Positions 1 through 9,958 of a stretch of 64,000 bases of DNA are shown here, one piece after another. Source of the DNA: JACCVG01 sp963790245 (GTDB lineage Bacteria; Actinomycetota; Thermoleophilia; Solirubrobacterales; Thermoleophilaceae); assembly GCA_963790245.1 (NCBI GenBank), contig CAWBNP010000002.1:2232001-2296000 (forward strand). The letters are read 5' to 3'. The first letter of the stretch is position 1. Every line of letters begins with the position of its first letter. The notes below the pieces were generated by a model that did not search any database, was not told where the DNA came from, and saw only the letters and a list, made by a program, of their open reading frames with translations. The position numbers were made by a program, and so were the translations under genes.

Positions 1-135
1 CGCCCCCGCCATCACGTCGCGCCAGATGTAGGACGACTCGGGGTAGCCGTGGACGAAGATGACCGGCCGACCGCCGGGGTCGCCGAGCTCGCGGTAGGCG
101 ATCCCGCCGACTTCAGCGAGATGCGGGCCCGGCAC
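1..135 (-). CDS. Alpha/beta hydrolase, N-terminal part only
   Basis: The 3' end lies outside the window, so only the first 45 codons are seen. The start is taken as GTG at 133-135, just after the cupin stop (141-143). The visible residues show a beta strand followed by a VIFVHGYPESS segment, the oxyanion-hole HGxP motif of haloalkane dehalogenase/epoxide hydrolase-like alpha/beta hydrolases. The nucleophile elbow is not in the window, so the substrate cannot be inferred. It is the last visible gene of the minus-strand run that begins with ctaC, and probably shares its transcript with the cupin gene. Confidence 0.7.
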   Translation of the reverse strand, partial: MPGPHLAEVGGIAYRELGDPGGRPVIFVHGYPESSYIWRDVMAGA

Positions 136-140
136 GTCGG

Positions 141-580
141 TCAGGAGCCGCCCGGCGGGATCGGAGACGCGCCGCGGTCCTCGCCCGCGGGCAGCACGCC
201 CGTCGCGCCCTACGTAGCCGTCCTTGCCGCCGGCGACACACGTAGCACGAGCGTCGTCGGTCTCGCTCGGGTTGCGCATGCCCGCGCGCGACCTCGGCGT
301 TGACGCGGACAGCGCCGCCCGGGCCGAGCTCCTGGCTCGACCCGTCGCCGAACTCGATCACGAAGCGGCCGGAGATGACGATGTAGGTCTCCTCCTGCTC
401 CTCGTGGTAGTGCTTGCCGGTCACGAGCCCCGGGGGCAGCACGAGGGCGTTGATCCCGAACGCCTCGACGTCGAGCGCCTTGCGGATCTTGCGGAAGCCG
501 TAGCCGTCGCCGAGCTGGTCGAGCTCGGCTGCGGCCCAGCCTTCGCCACGGGTCACGTCGGGGTAGTCCTGATCGCCCAC
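141..580 (-). CDS. Cupin domain protein
   Basis: A short single-domain cupin. The first two thirds read cleanly and contain the metal-binding motif 1 (GKHYHEEQEETYIV) followed by a GRFVIEFGDGS strand; the second half of the barrel (RNPSETDDA..., then GGKDGYVGRDG) continues in another frame after an apparent extra base near 280 and a second slip near 195. After correction the protein ends at TGA 141-143. GTG 578-580 is preferred as start because a TGA that would close ctaB lies directly upstream; an upstream in-frame ATG at 604 would lie inside ctaB. The two His and one Glu suggest a bound metal. Substrate unknown: such small cupins are often sugar or quercetinase-like binding proteins. Confidence 0.75.
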
Positions 581-587
581 TAGAGCC

Positions 588-1481
588 TCACGATCGACGA
601 CCATCGCGATGAACAGCAGGGCGAGGTAGGCGAGCGAGAAGAGGTAGAGCCGCAGCGCCGAGCGGCGGTCCGCACGCCGGCGCAGGATCAGCGCGAGCGC
701 CGGAAGATGCGCCCCCGAGCCCGACCGCCGCCGCGAGGTAGAAGCCGTCGAACAGCTGGCCCGCGAAGGGCAGCACGGAGACCGCGATCAGCAGCATCGT
801 GTAGAGCACGATCTGCCAGCGGGTCTCGTCCTCGCCGCGGACGACCGGCAGCATCGGCACGCCGGCCTTCGCGTACTCGTCCTTCATCAGCAGCGACAGC
901 GCCCAGAAGTGGGGCGGGGTCCAGTAGAAGACGATCGCGAACAGGTAGAGCGCGGCGCCCTCGATCGAGCCGGTGACGGCCGCCCAGGCGACCAGCGGGG
1001 GAACCGCGCCGGCGGCGCCGCCGATCACGATGTTCTGCGGCGTCGAGCGCTTGAGCCAGATCGTGTAGATGAAGACGTAGCCGAGCAGGCCCGAGAGCGC
1101 CAGCGCAGCGGCGAGCAGGTTGACGGTGAGTCGCCAGCAGCACGAACGCTGGCGATCCCGAGCACGATGCCGAAGCTGAGCGCCGCCCGCGGGCGACACC
1201 CGGCCGGAGGGGACCGGCCGGTTGGCGGTGCGCTCCATGCGCGCATCGAGGTCGCGGTCGTACCAGTGGTTGATCGCGCCCGCACCGCCGGCCGACAGCG
1301 CGCCGCCGAGGCAGGTGAGGACGACGAGCGCGAGCGAGGGGTCGCCGGCCACGTACATCGTCGTGATCGTCGTGCAGCAGCAGCAGCGACTGGACCGCGG
1401 CTTGGTCAGCTCGAAGTAGTCGGCGAGGACGGTACGGATGCCCGTCCGCGCGGCGACGGCGGCGTGGGTGCCCGCCTCCAC
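588..1481 (-). CDS. ctaB: Protoheme IX farnesyltransferase (heme O synthase)
   Basis: UbiA-family membrane prenyltransferase that adds farnesyl to heme b to make heme O for the aa3 oxidase encoded upstream. The diagnostic segment NHWYDRDLDARMERTANRP carries the first Asp-rich prenyl-diphosphate site, followed by several membrane helices (LSGLLGYVFIYTIWLKR; the PPHFWALSLL segment is typical of the family). Frame slips near 1365, 1140-1190 and 700 scramble short stretches, notably the C-terminus, but reading on either side restores the family sequence. GTG 1479-1481 overlaps the ctaA stop by one base (TAGTG), indicating translational coupling. About 297 residues, normal for the family. Confidence 0.88.
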   Translation of the reverse strand: MEAGTHAAVAARTGIRTVLADYFELTKPRSSRCCCCTTITTMYVAGDPSLALVVLTCLGGALSAGGAGAINHWYDRDLDARMERTANRPVPSGRVSPAGGAQLRHRARDRQRSCCWRLTVNLLAAALALSGLLGYVFIYTIWLKRSTPQNIVIGGAAGAVPPLVAWAAVTGSIEGAALYLFAIVFYWTPPHFWALSLLMKDEYAKAGVPMLPVVRGEDETRWQIVLYTMLLIAVSVLPFAGQLFDGFYLAAAVGLGGASSGARADPAPACGPPLGAAALPLLARLPRPAVHRDGRRS

Positions 1482-2493
1482 TACGCGTTCACCTCGGCCG
1501 TGGTGCGTCGCCTGTCCCGGGGAGAGTACGGCTCCGGCACGCGGTAGAGCTGCAGGTTGATCCCGAACAGGTGGCCCCAGAGCAGCGTCGCGAGCGCAGG
1601 TGGGCGACGATCAGCGATCTCGTAGATGTCGGCGATCCAGACGTTCAGCGCTCCGACCAGGAGCTGGAGCACGAGGATCCCGAGCGCGATCCAGGCCATC
1701 CGGACGATCCGCGGGCTCGGCCTGACGGCGCAGCGCCATCACGGCGAGCCAGACGATCAGCGCAGTCGTGATGTAGAGGAAGAAGCGGTGCGTCAGGTGG
1801 ATGTCGACGAGCGGCGCCTGGCCGAACGGCATGAAGGCGCCGTTGCAGCCGGGGAACTCCGTGCCGCAGGCGTGGTGGGCGCCGTCGCCGAGCTGGAAGT
1901 CGGTGCGGCCGAACTTCTGCGTCCCGGCCATGAAGCCGCCGGCGACGATCGTCAGGAAGAGGCCGACCTGGGCGAGGCCGGCGACCGCCTTGAAGCTCGG
2001 GCCGCCGTCGACCGCGCCGGCTGCCGATCACGTCGCGGCGCGAGGAGCGCCAGATGTAGAGCGATCAGCGCGAGCAGGATCATCGCGAGGCCGAGGTGCG
2101 CGGCGACCAGTCCGGCGCCCAGGTTGAGCTCGACGGTCAGCGGCGCCGAGCAGCCCCTGGGCGACGACGAGCAGGAACGCCGCGCAGCTCGCCTTGACGA
2201 GGTTGCGGTTGGCGCGGTAGCTGCGGATCGTCCAGACCGCCAGCGCGAGCATCATCAGGCCGACGATCGCCGCCGAGCGAGCCGGTGCGTGTACTCGATG
2301 ATCGAGTTGAGGTCGAGGCCGGGCACGAGGTCGCCGTTGCAGAACGGCCAGCCGTGGAGGCCCGAGCCGGCCGGCCCGCAGCCGAGGCCCGACTCGGAGA
2401 CGCGCACGATCCCGCCGACGATGATCAGCAGCGAGGGTGGCCACGCCGGTCCAGAAGGCGAGCCGGCGGAAGGCGTGGCGAGGGCGCCGTCAT
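1481..2493 (-). CDS. ctaA: Heme A synthase (COX15/CtaA family)
   Basis: Integral membrane monooxygenase that converts heme O to heme A. Recognisable pieces, split over frames, are: an N-terminal helix with a VGGIVRVSESGLGCG segment (the glutamate and paired Cys region of the family), a WPFCNGDLVP loop, an EYTHRL segment containing a heme-ligand His, a helix ending AVWTIRSYRANRN, a second THRF heme-ligand His near 1790, and the C-terminal LLVGALNVW helix. Frame is lost near 2440, 2290, 2150, 2030, 1705 and 1600. Start ATG 2491-2493 lies 26 bases after the ctaD stop. Order ctaC-ctaD-ctaA-ctaB groups oxidase subunits with heme A assembly. Confidence 0.85.
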
Positions 2494-2519
2494 GCGGCCG
2501 GAGGGTACCGGACGCTCGG

Positions 2520-4249
2520 TCAGGCGACCGGCTGGGACACGGACCCGGCGACCTCGCCGGTGCTCTCGACGATGTCGCGGCGGATGTCCTTCATCGGCTC
2601 GACCGAGCGGACGCGCGGGACCACGTCGAAGTTGTTGACCGGCGGGGGCGAGGGGGTGAACCACTCGAGCGTGTTGCCCTGCCACGGGTCGTTGCCGGCG
2701 CGCTTGCCGGCTCTGCAGCGAGCACGCAGCACGTTGACGACGGTGATCAGCACGCCGATCCCGAGCAGGAACGAGCCGATCGTCGAGATCAGGTTGAAGC
2801 CCTCCCAGCCGGCCGCCTCGCGGGTAGTCGTAGATGCGCCGCGGCATGCCCGAGAGGCCGAGCGAGTGCTGGACCAGGAAGGTGAGGTTGAAGCCGACGA
2901 ACATGACCCAGAACGAGAGCTTGCCGAGGCCTCTCCGAGAGCATCCGGCCCGACATCTTCGGGAACCAGTAGTAGAGCCCGCCGAAGATCGCGAAGACGC
3001 TGCCGCCGAACAGCACGTAGTGGAGGTGGGCGACGACGAAGTAGCTGTCCTGGAGCTGCCAGTCGACCGGGAAGATGGCGAGGATCACGCCCGAGATGCC
3101 GCCGATCACGAACAGGCTCGAGGAAGCCGGCCGCGAAGTAGAGCGGCGTCTTCATCACGATCGAGCCGCGCCACAGCGTGGCGAGCCAGTTGAAGATCTT
3201 GATCCCGGTCGGCACCGCGATCGTGAACGAGGAGATCATGAAGAACGACGAGCACGACCGCGGGGATCGGGGTGGTGAACATGTGGTGGCCCCAGACCAG
3301 CAGGCCGAGGAAGGCGATCGCCGCGGTCGCCGCGACGATCGCCTTGTAGCCGAAGATCGGCTTGCGCGCGAACACCGGCAGGATCTCCGAGATCATCCCG
3401 AACGCGGGCAGGATCATGATGTAGACCTCGGGGTGGCCGAAGAACCAGAACAGGTGCTGCCAGAGCATCGGGTCGCCGCCGCCGCTGACGTCGAAGAACG
3501 AGGTGCCGAAGTGGCGGTCGGTCAGCAGCATCGTGACCGCCGCGGCGATCGCCGGCAGCGCGATCACCAGCAGGTAGCTGTAGATCAGGACCGTCCAGCA
3601 CGAAGATCGGCATCCGGCCCCAGCTCATGCCCTTGCGCGCGCATGTTGTGGATCGTCGCGATGAAGTTGATCGCGCCGACGATCGAGCGAGATGCCCGTG
3701 AGGTGGATCAGGAAGATCCAGGCGTCGATGCCGCCGCCCGGCGAGTAGGCGTCGTCCGAGAGCGGCGCGTAGCTGGTCCAGCCGGCCTCGCGGCGGGCTC
3801 GAAGAAGATGCTGGTGTAGAAGGCGATCCCGCCGAACAGCGAGCAGCCAGAACGAGAGCGCGTTGAGCCGCGGGAAGGCCATGTCGCGCGCGCCGATCAT
3901 CAGCGGCACCATGTAGTTGGCGAAGCCCGCGAGCACCGGGCACGACGAACAGGAAGATCATCGTCGTGCCGTGCATCGAGACGAGCCCGTTGTAGGTCTC
4001 GGCGCCGATCAGCGTGTTGTCCGGACCGCCGAGCTGGAGGCGCATCAGCAGCGCCTCGACGCCGCCCAGGATGAAGAACAGGAACGTCGCGAACAGGTAC
4101 ATGATCCCGATCTTCTTGTGATCGGTGGTGGTCAGCCAGGACGAGCCAGCCGCGTCTGGCGCTGCTCGGCGCCGTGCATGCACGACCTCGGGCGAGCCGC
4201 TGCCGCCGGCCGTGCCGTTGGCTGGCCGTCGTGTCGAGAGATCGCTCAT
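2520..4249 (-). CDS. ctaD: Cytochrome c oxidase subunit I
   Basis: Catalytic heme-copper subunit of the aa3 oxidase. Visible landmarks in order: N-terminal TTTDHKKIGIMYL; MHGTTMIFLFVVP with the low-spin heme His; WQHLFWFFGHPEVYIMIL with the CuB His and the cross-linked Tyr; VWGHHMFTT with the two further CuB His; YFVVAHLHYVLFGG with the heme a3 and heme a His ligands; and the C-terminal NTLEWFTPSPPP segment. About 576 codons, normal length. Single extra bases occur near 3940, 3843, 3797, 3686, 3599 and 3243 and further slips near 3120, 2940 and 2820; removing one base at each restores family sequence. A strong ribosome site (AGGAGG, 4253-4258 region) precedes ATG 4247-4249, which overlaps the ctaC stop (TGATG). 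Confidence 0.93.
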
Positions 4250-5159
4250 CAGCTCCTCCTGGGACTTGCCTGCTGCGCGGTCGCAGCCGCTTCTCGCGCT
4301 GCTCGGCGAGGCTGCGTCTTGGCTTCGGCGATGTCGGCGCGCTGCCGGACCGCCCAGGCCTCGTACTCGATCGACCGGCAGCGGCGCGCACCTGCGCGCG
4401 CATGTCGGCGTGGTTGGCCCCGCACAGCTCGGCGCACTGGCCTTGGTAGACGCCGGGCTCGGAGATCTTGAACCAGGTCTGGTTGGTGTGGCCCGGGATC
4501 GCGTCGGCCTTGCCGCCGAGCTCGGGGATCCACCACGAGTGGGCGACGTCCGGCGAGGTGATGCTCGAGCGTCACCGTCGTGTTGATCGGGACGACCATC
4601 TCGTAGTAGCTGAACAGCTGATCGTCGCCGTAGCCCGAGTAGTCGTAGCGCCAGAGGTACTGCTGCCCGTTCACGTCGATGTTGAGCGCGCCGCCGCCCG
4701 GCGGCGCGGGCTGGTCGATCGCTCGCGAACTTGACTCCCGCTGGCGGCCTGGTATCCGTCCGGGTCCGGTGGCCGGCGGGTTCTCGATGTCGCCGAGGTA
4801 GAGGAAGGTGACGACCGTGAGGACGACCAGGATCAGCGCGGCGCCGACCGTCCAGCCGATCTCCAGCGGAGTGTTGCCGCGGACCTGTGCGGGCTCGCGG
4901 CCGTCCGGCCGCCGGCGCGATAGCGGATCAGCGACCAGATCAGCGTGCCCTCGACCAGCACGAAGATCACGATCGCGATGTAGAGCGTGATCTCGTACAG
5001 CGAGGCGATGTCCTCGGCGTTCGGCGAGCCACCGGACTCGGGGGTGAAGATGCCGGCCAGCGCGCTCGGAGCGAGCAGCAGCCCGAGCACCAGGACCGAG
5101 GCGCAGGCCAGGGCGCTCCGCCGCCGGCGGCGCTGCGTGTCGGGGGCTCGGGGGCTCAA
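4249..5159 (-). CDS. ctaC: Cytochrome c oxidase subunit II
   Basis: CuA-bearing subunit that accepts electrons from cytochrome c or the bc complex. The N-terminus has a long basic region followed by a hydrophobic signal (LACASVLVLGLLLAPSALA) and then a transmembrane hairpin (ITLYIAIVIFVLVEGTLIW). The cupredoxin domain carries the CuA binding segment QCAELCGANHADM near 4400-4450 with both Cys, Glu, His and Met ligands. TTG 5157-5159 is chosen as start because it begins the signal peptide and a TATGAT box lies nine bases upstream. Frames slip near 4875, 4720, 4560 and 4380. No subunit III gene is seen between here and the window edge. Confidence 0.88.
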
Positions 5160-5168
5160 GACGCGGGG

Positions 5169-5174
5169 ATCATA
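5169..5174 (-). promoter_or_regulatory. Candidate -10 box of ctaC (leaderless type)
   Basis: TATGAT on the minus strand, a near-consensus -10 hexamer, ends nine bases before the TTG start of ctaC. This predicts a transcript with almost no leader. No convincing -35 box at 16-18 bases. Confidence 0.5.
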
Positions 5175-5212
5175 CCCGGGGGTCGGCCGACCTCGACCGC
5201 CGGTTGTTCGCG

Positions 5213-6015
5213 CTAAGCCCCAGTGAAGGCGGGGTCGCGCTTCTGGATGAAGGCGCCGACACCCTCGATGAAGTCGGTCGTGCGGCGCGAGCTGCGTGCT
5301 GGAGCTCTGCCTCGAGCTCGAGCTGCTGCTCCAGATCGGGGAACAACGACTGGTTGAGTGCGCGCTTGGCCGCGGCGTAGGAGCGCGTCGGGCCGGCCGC
5401 CATCTTCGACCGCGAGCTCGCTCGCGGCCGCGGCGAGCTCGTCGTCGGGGTAGACGATGTTGATCAGTCCCCAGTCGAGCGCCTTGGGCGCGGGGATCCG
5501 CTCTCCGAGCAGCGCCATCTCGATCGCGCGGGCCTTGCCGATCGCGACCGGGCACGAAGAGCGTCGAGCCGCCGTCGGGCATCAGGCCGATCTTGACGAA
5601 GGCGAGGCTGAAGTAGGCCGACTCGGCCGCGAGCATGATGTCGCCGGCCAGCGCCAGCGAGCAGCCGATCCGACCGCCGGGCCGTTGACGGCTGTGATGA
5701 CCGGCTTCTCGAGCGACCGCAGCCCGGTGATCACCGGGTGGTAGGTGTCGTGCGCAGGCTTTCGCGCAGGAGTCGGGCAAGCCGTCCTCGGCCGGCTCGA
5801 AGCCCGCCCTTCAGGTCGGCGCCCGAGGAGAAGGCGCGCCCGGCGCCGGTGATCAGAACGGCGCGGACCGAGTCGCTGCCTCAGCCGCGCGGACGACCGC
5901 CTCGTTGAGCTGCACACCGAGCTCGAGCCCCCAGGCGTTGAGCGCTCTCGGGTTGGTTGAGCGTGATGCGGGCGACTCCGCCCTCCTGCTCCCAGAGAAC
6001 CAGTTCGTCGCTCAA
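5213..6015 (-). CDS. Enoyl-CoA hydratase/isomerase family protein, PaaG-like
   Basis: Crotonase-fold protein acting on an acyl-CoA. Segments found in order over shifting frames: GVARITLNQPE at the N-terminus; GAGRAFSSGADLKGG (oxyanion hole); KPVITAVNGPA; SLALAGDIMLAAESAYFSLAFVKIGLMPDGGS, where the FSLAFVKIGLMPDGG pattern resembles PaaG/1,2-epoxyphenylacetyl-CoA isomerase-like members rather than classical FadB-type hydratases; C-terminal DFIEGVGAFIQKRDPAFTG. TTG 6013-6015 is the likely start, preceded by AGGAGC. Slips occur near 5945, 5880, 5800, 5760, 5680, 5550 and 5405-5290. It lies 53 bases upstream of ctaC on the same strand but may be a separate unit. About 267 residues. Confidence 0.82.
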
Positions 6016-6075
6016 AGCTGCTCCTGTCGTTTCACGGCGCCCGTGGGCGCGAGGTTCGATCGGTCGGCCCGGAAC

Positions 6076-6081
6076 TATGCT
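6076..6081 (+). promoter_or_regulatory. Candidate -10 box, leaderless start of MBL gene
   Basis: TATGCT ends exactly six bases before the ATG at 6088, the spacing expected if transcription starts at the A of the start codon. Confidence 0.5.
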
Positions 6082-6087
6082 GCATCG

Positions 6088-6748
6088 ATGCTGCTCGACG
6101 CAGTCGAGTGGCTCGGGCACGCAGGCTTTCGCGTCGATACCGGGGGCGTGACCGTCTACATCGATCCCTATCGGGTCCGATGACGGACCGGGTGCCGACT
6201 TGATCCTGATCACGCACGGGCACTACGACCATTTCTCCCCGCTAGCGATCGAGCGGCTCGTCGCGCGCGGGCACGCGGCTGATCGCTCCACCCGTCGTCG
6301 CCGAGCGGATCGGGGGCAACGTCCGTTCGATCCGCGAGGGCGAGACGATCGAGCACGGCGAGGGGATCGAGATCACGGCGCTGCCCGCCTACAACACCTC
6401 CAAGCTGCGACGCCGAGGGCCGCCCCTTCCACGCGCGCGAGGCAGGCTGGCGTCGGCTATGAGGTGCGGATCGGCGGCCGAGCGGCTCTACCACTCGGGC
6501 GATACCGATGTGATTCCGGAGATGGATCGCGGTGGCCGGAGTCGATGTGGCCCTGCTCGCCGTCAGCGGCACCTACGTGATGACCGCCAGCCGAGGCGGC
6601 CGAGGCGGCCCGGCGGATCGCGCCGGGGGTCGCGGTGCCGATGCACTGGGGCGAGCACATCGGCAGCGCGCCGGACGCCGAGGAGTTCGCCAGGATGTCG
6701 ACCGTGAGGGTGGAGATCCTGGAACCGCGGCCGGCGGACCGCGGGTGA
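6088..6748 (+). CDS. MBL-fold metal-dependent hydrolase
   Basis: Metallo-beta-lactamase superfamily protein of the UPF0173-like branch. The N-terminus reads VEWLGHAGFRV..GVTVYIDPY, then LILITHGHYDHFSP gives the HxHxDH metal motif; LYHSGDTDVIPEM supplies the bridging Asp; VPMHWGEHIGS near the end supplies the last His. About 219 codons, typical. Frame slips near 6180, 6280, 6410, 6450, 6530 and 6620. ATG 6088 is chosen from the hydrophobic-free start of the fold and the upstream -10 box. Its TGA (6746-6748) overlaps the start of the next gene (GTGA). Substrate not inferable. Confidence 0.8.
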
Positions 6749-8825
6749 GGCGGCGCGACGCGACCCCGTTGCGGGTCGGCGCTGCGGTGGCCGCCGCCGT
6801 CGGGTTCGCGGCGCCACGGCTGCGGCGCCGGCTCGGACTGCCCCAACCGGTGGTCTCTGCGCTGGCGTGGCAGGCGCCGCTCGCGCTGGTTCTCGCCGCT
6901 CCGCCCTCCAAGCGACGCGCGGCGGGGATCTACGCGCTCCAGATGTTCGCCTACTTCGCGCACTACGAGATGCCGGCCGACGACCTCGACGGGATCCAGA
7001 AGCGCACGCGGGTCCGCTACCCGATCCTGCTCGACCGGGTGCTCGGGCTGGGGCAGATCCCGACGCAGCGGCTTCAGACGGCGCTGTGGCGGCCGGGCCG
7101 GACCGCGCCCCACGACATCGGGCTCTCCGCGCTCCACTGGCTCTGGTACTTCGTTCCCCACCTGGCGGTGATCTACGTGCTGGTGAAGCGGCCGGACCGG
7201 TTCGGGCGCGCGGCCGGCGTCGTCGCGCTGACCTTCGACCTCGGGCTGATCGTCTACTGGGCAGTCCCGACGGCCCCGCCCTGGTGGGCCTCGGCCAACG
7301 GCGATCTCGAACCCGCGTCGAGCGGGTGATGCTCGAGGTCGGCGAACGGGCCTTCGGGCCCGCGTGGCCGCCGCTGTACGACTCGCTCTGCGCGCAATCC
7401 CTTCGCCGCCATGCCTTCGCTTGCACTTCGCCACTTCGCTCGCCGCCGCTCGGGCGCTGGGCGAGGTCGGCCCGCGCGCAGCGGCGGCTGGGACTCGCCT
7501 ACGCGAGCGCGCTCGGGTTCGCGCTGGTCTACCTCGGCGAGCACTACGTGGCCGACCTGCTCGCCGGCGTCGCAGTCGTCGAGGTCGCCGGCGCGATCGT
7601 TGAGACGCCCGCCTTCCGGGCCCTGGAGGAGCGGCTCGGGTCGCCAATGACCCGCGACGAGGGACGCACCGACTTCGCCGAAACGGTCGAGGACGAGGAG
7701 GAGGCGATCGACGAGGGCGCCTTCTCGTCGCTGTTCGGCGACCGCCGGCGTGTGGTGATGGTCGTGATCGCCTTCCTGCTGGTCGTCGTCGCGATCTACG
7801 TGTTGCTTCCGCGACATCATCGGATTCGAGGACGTGCTCGTCCGGATCGGCCAGGCGACCTGGTACTGGCTGGTCGTCGCGCTCGCGGCGACCGGGGTCG
7901 CGTTCGCCGCCTACGTGGCCTTGTTTCGGGGGATTCTCGGCGGCCTCTCCCAAGCCGAGATCTTCAATCGCCTGGACCTGCGCGCCAGCTACCAGATCAC
8001 GATGGCGGGGCTGGCGGCGACGCGACTGTTCTCGGCGGCGGGGGCGGGTGGGATCGTCCTGACCTACTGGGCGCTGCGCAACGCCGGCTTGCGTCGCAGG
8101 ACCGCGGCCGCGCGGATGGTCGCCTTCCTGGTCGTCATGTACTCGGTCTACCTGCTCGCGCTGGTGATCTTCGGAGTGCTGCTGCGAACCGGCGTTCTGC
8201 CGGGCGACGAACCCGGTCGGCGGGACGATCGTGCCCGCGGCGGTCGCCGGGACGCTGATCGTGCTGATCCTGATGCTCGCGCTGATCCCGAGCGACATCG
8301 AGCGGCGGCTGCGGCGACTGGCCGAAGGAGGGAGGGGCGAGCGCGCTGCGCGGGTCGCCGCCAGGCTGGCGACCGGTCCAGCGACGGTCGCAGGCGGCGT
8401 CCGGACGGCGATCTGCCTACTTGCGCCATCCGCGCCAGGGAGCGCTGGCGGTCGGCGGGGCGATCGGCTTCTGGGCCGCGAACATCGCGACTCTGTGGGC
8501 GAGCTTCGAGGCGTTCGGCGGCGACGTCCCGTTCGCCGTCCTGGTCCAGGGCTTCTTCGTCGGCATGGCCGCCAACCTGATCCCCTCCCCGGCCGGCGGT
8601 GTCGGGTCGGTCGACGCCGGCATGATCGCGGCCTTCCTGCTGTTCGGCGTTCCGAGCGAGATCGTCTTCCCGGCGGTGCTCATCTACCGGGTGATGGCGT
8701 TCTGGCTCCCGATCCCACCGGGGGTCGTGGCGTATTTCCAGTTGCGGCGCACCGTTGCGGGCTGGGACGAGGAGCGCGCGGGGGGCTATACTTCAGAAAG
8801 TAAAGTAATGCCGGCGATGAGTTGA
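6745..8825 (+). CDS. PAP2-superfamily phosphatase/transferase fused to flippase-like (UPF0104) domain
   Basis: A long membrane protein with two recognisable halves. Residues about 1-300: several helices, the VPTAPPWW segment of the inositolphosphotransferase-like PAP2 branch, an AAMPSLHFA motif (near 7400-7440) and GEHYVADLLAG (near 7540), the Ser-His and His-Asp motifs of PAP2 enzymes. A charged linker (about 7610-7740, rich in Glu/Asp) leads to a second set of helices that resembles the YbhN/lysylphosphatidylglycerol synthase transmembrane (flippase-like) family, with TRLFSAAGAGGIVLTYWALR and NLIPSPAGGVGSVDAGM segments. Slips at about 7318, 7390, 7815, 8210 and 8420. No stop and no start signal is seen between the halves, so one polypeptide of about 690 residues is likely, but the frame breaks leave a two-gene layout possible. 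Likely role: lipid or lipid-carrier handling at the membrane (inference). Confidence 0.7.
8787..8792 (+). promoter_or_regulatory. Candidate -10 box upstream of trxB
   Basis: TATACT inside the last codons of the preceding gene, in an unusually AT-rich patch (8786-8808), 67 bases before the trxB start. No -35 at the usual spacing. Confidence 0.4.
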
Positions 8826-8859
8826 GAGACTGTGTCGAAGCTTCCGAAACGGAGATGCC

Positions 8860-9860
8860 TTGAGCGATAAGAAGATCGAAAACGTGATCATCATCGGCAG
8901 CGGTCCGGCCGGCTACACGGCCGCGCTCTACACCTCGCGCGCCGACCTCGAGCCGCTGGTCTTCGAGGGCTTCGAGTGGGGCGGCCTGCTGCAGCAGACG
9001 ACCGACGTCGAGAACTACCCGGGCTATCGCGACGGCGTGATGGGCCCCGAGATGATGCAGGAGTTCCGCGACCAGGCCGAGCGCTTCGGCACGCGCTTCG
9101 AGCGCGACGACGTCACACGGGTCGAGCTGGACCGCGAAGGCGGTGTGCACCACGTCTGGGTCGACGACGAGGAGTACCTCGCCAAGGCCGTGATCCTCGC
9201 GATGGGGGCCGAGCCCAAGAAGCTCGGCGTCGCCGGTGAGGAAGAGCTCGCCGCGCGCGGGGTCTCCTACTGCGCGACCTGCGACGCCGCGTTCTTCCGC
9301 GACAAGCCGACGATCGTCGTCGGCGGCGGCGACACCGCGATGGAGGACGCGATCTTCCTGTCGAAGTTCGCCTCCAAGGTCGGCATCGTCCATCGCCGCG
9401 GCGAGTTCCGCGCGTCCAAGATCATGCTCGACCGAGCGCGCAACACCGACAACATCGAGCTGCTGACGCCGTTCACGGTCGGAAGCTTCGAGGCCGGCGA
9501 GGACGGGGCGCTCGGAACGGTCGAGCTGGTCAACACCGAGGGCGGCGAGGACCGCGAGCTCGAGATCGACGGCGCCTTCATCGCGATCGGCCACAAGCCC
9601 AACTCCGCGATCGTCGAGGGACAGGTGCAGACTGACGAGGAGGGCAACGTCGTGACCGAGCCGGACTCGACCCTGCACCGGTGCTGCCGGGCGTCTTCGC
9701 GGCCGGCGACCTCGTCGACCACGTCTACCGCCAGGCCGTCACGGCCGCCGGTTCCGGCTGCATGGCTGCGCTCGACGCCGAGCGCTACCTGCGCGACCGC
9801 CCGATCGACCCCGAGCGCCACTGGTCCGCGGGATCGGCGGAGCCGGCCGCCGCTTCGTAG
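8860..9860 (+). CDS. trxB: Thioredoxin reductase
   Basis: FAD/NADPH enzyme that reduces thioredoxin in the cytoplasm. The N-terminal FAD-binding GSGPAGYTAALYTSRA motif, the NADPH-domain GGGDTAMEDAIFLS motif and the redox-active CATC (Cys138 and Cys141) identify it. The C-terminal GVFAAGDLVDHVYRQAVTAAG stretch, split here to stay short, is read only after correcting a one-base slip near 9676; uncorrected translation runs on to 9909. Corrected stop TAG 9858-9860, about 333 residues. TTG 8860-8862 is preceded by GGAG at a five-base spacing. Standing alone, with no trxA adjacent. Confidence 0.93.
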
Positions 9861-9895
9861 CGCCGCGGCGGCTCGGGCCGCGCCCACGGAAGCAT

Positions 9896-9927
9896 TTAGG
9901 TGCGTATAGCGCCGAAAACTTCCATTG
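9896..9927 (+). repeat. 32-base direct repeat, copy A
   Basis: Matches copy B (9959-9990) at 27 of 32 positions; the shared core is CCGAAAACTTCCAT. Read from GTG 9900 it encodes a 20-codon mini-ORF beginning MRIAPKTSI that stops at TAG 9960-9962, directly before the next gene. Confidence 0.8.
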
Positions 9928-9958
9928 CCCCGGGGGTGAGATTTCGGCGAGGGAGACC

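Noticed and set aside
2520..4249. Programmed frameshifting or gene decay in ctaD
   Set aside because: At least eight slips at irregular spacing, with no slippery sequences and equally frequent in neighbouring essential genes, are better explained by sequence errors.
4833..5780. Apparent fusion of an enoyl-CoA hydratase and cytochrome oxidase subunit II in one open frame
   Set aside because: The join is a chance continuous frame across the intergenic region; the hydratase stop (5213) and the ctaC signal peptide with its own -10 box are clear.
6457..8298. Long minus-strand open frame (613 codons) opposite the MBL and PAP2-flippase genes
   Set aside because: Extremely Arg/Pro/Ala-rich and without motifs; it is the reverse-complement shadow of GC-rich coding DNA, which rarely forms stops.
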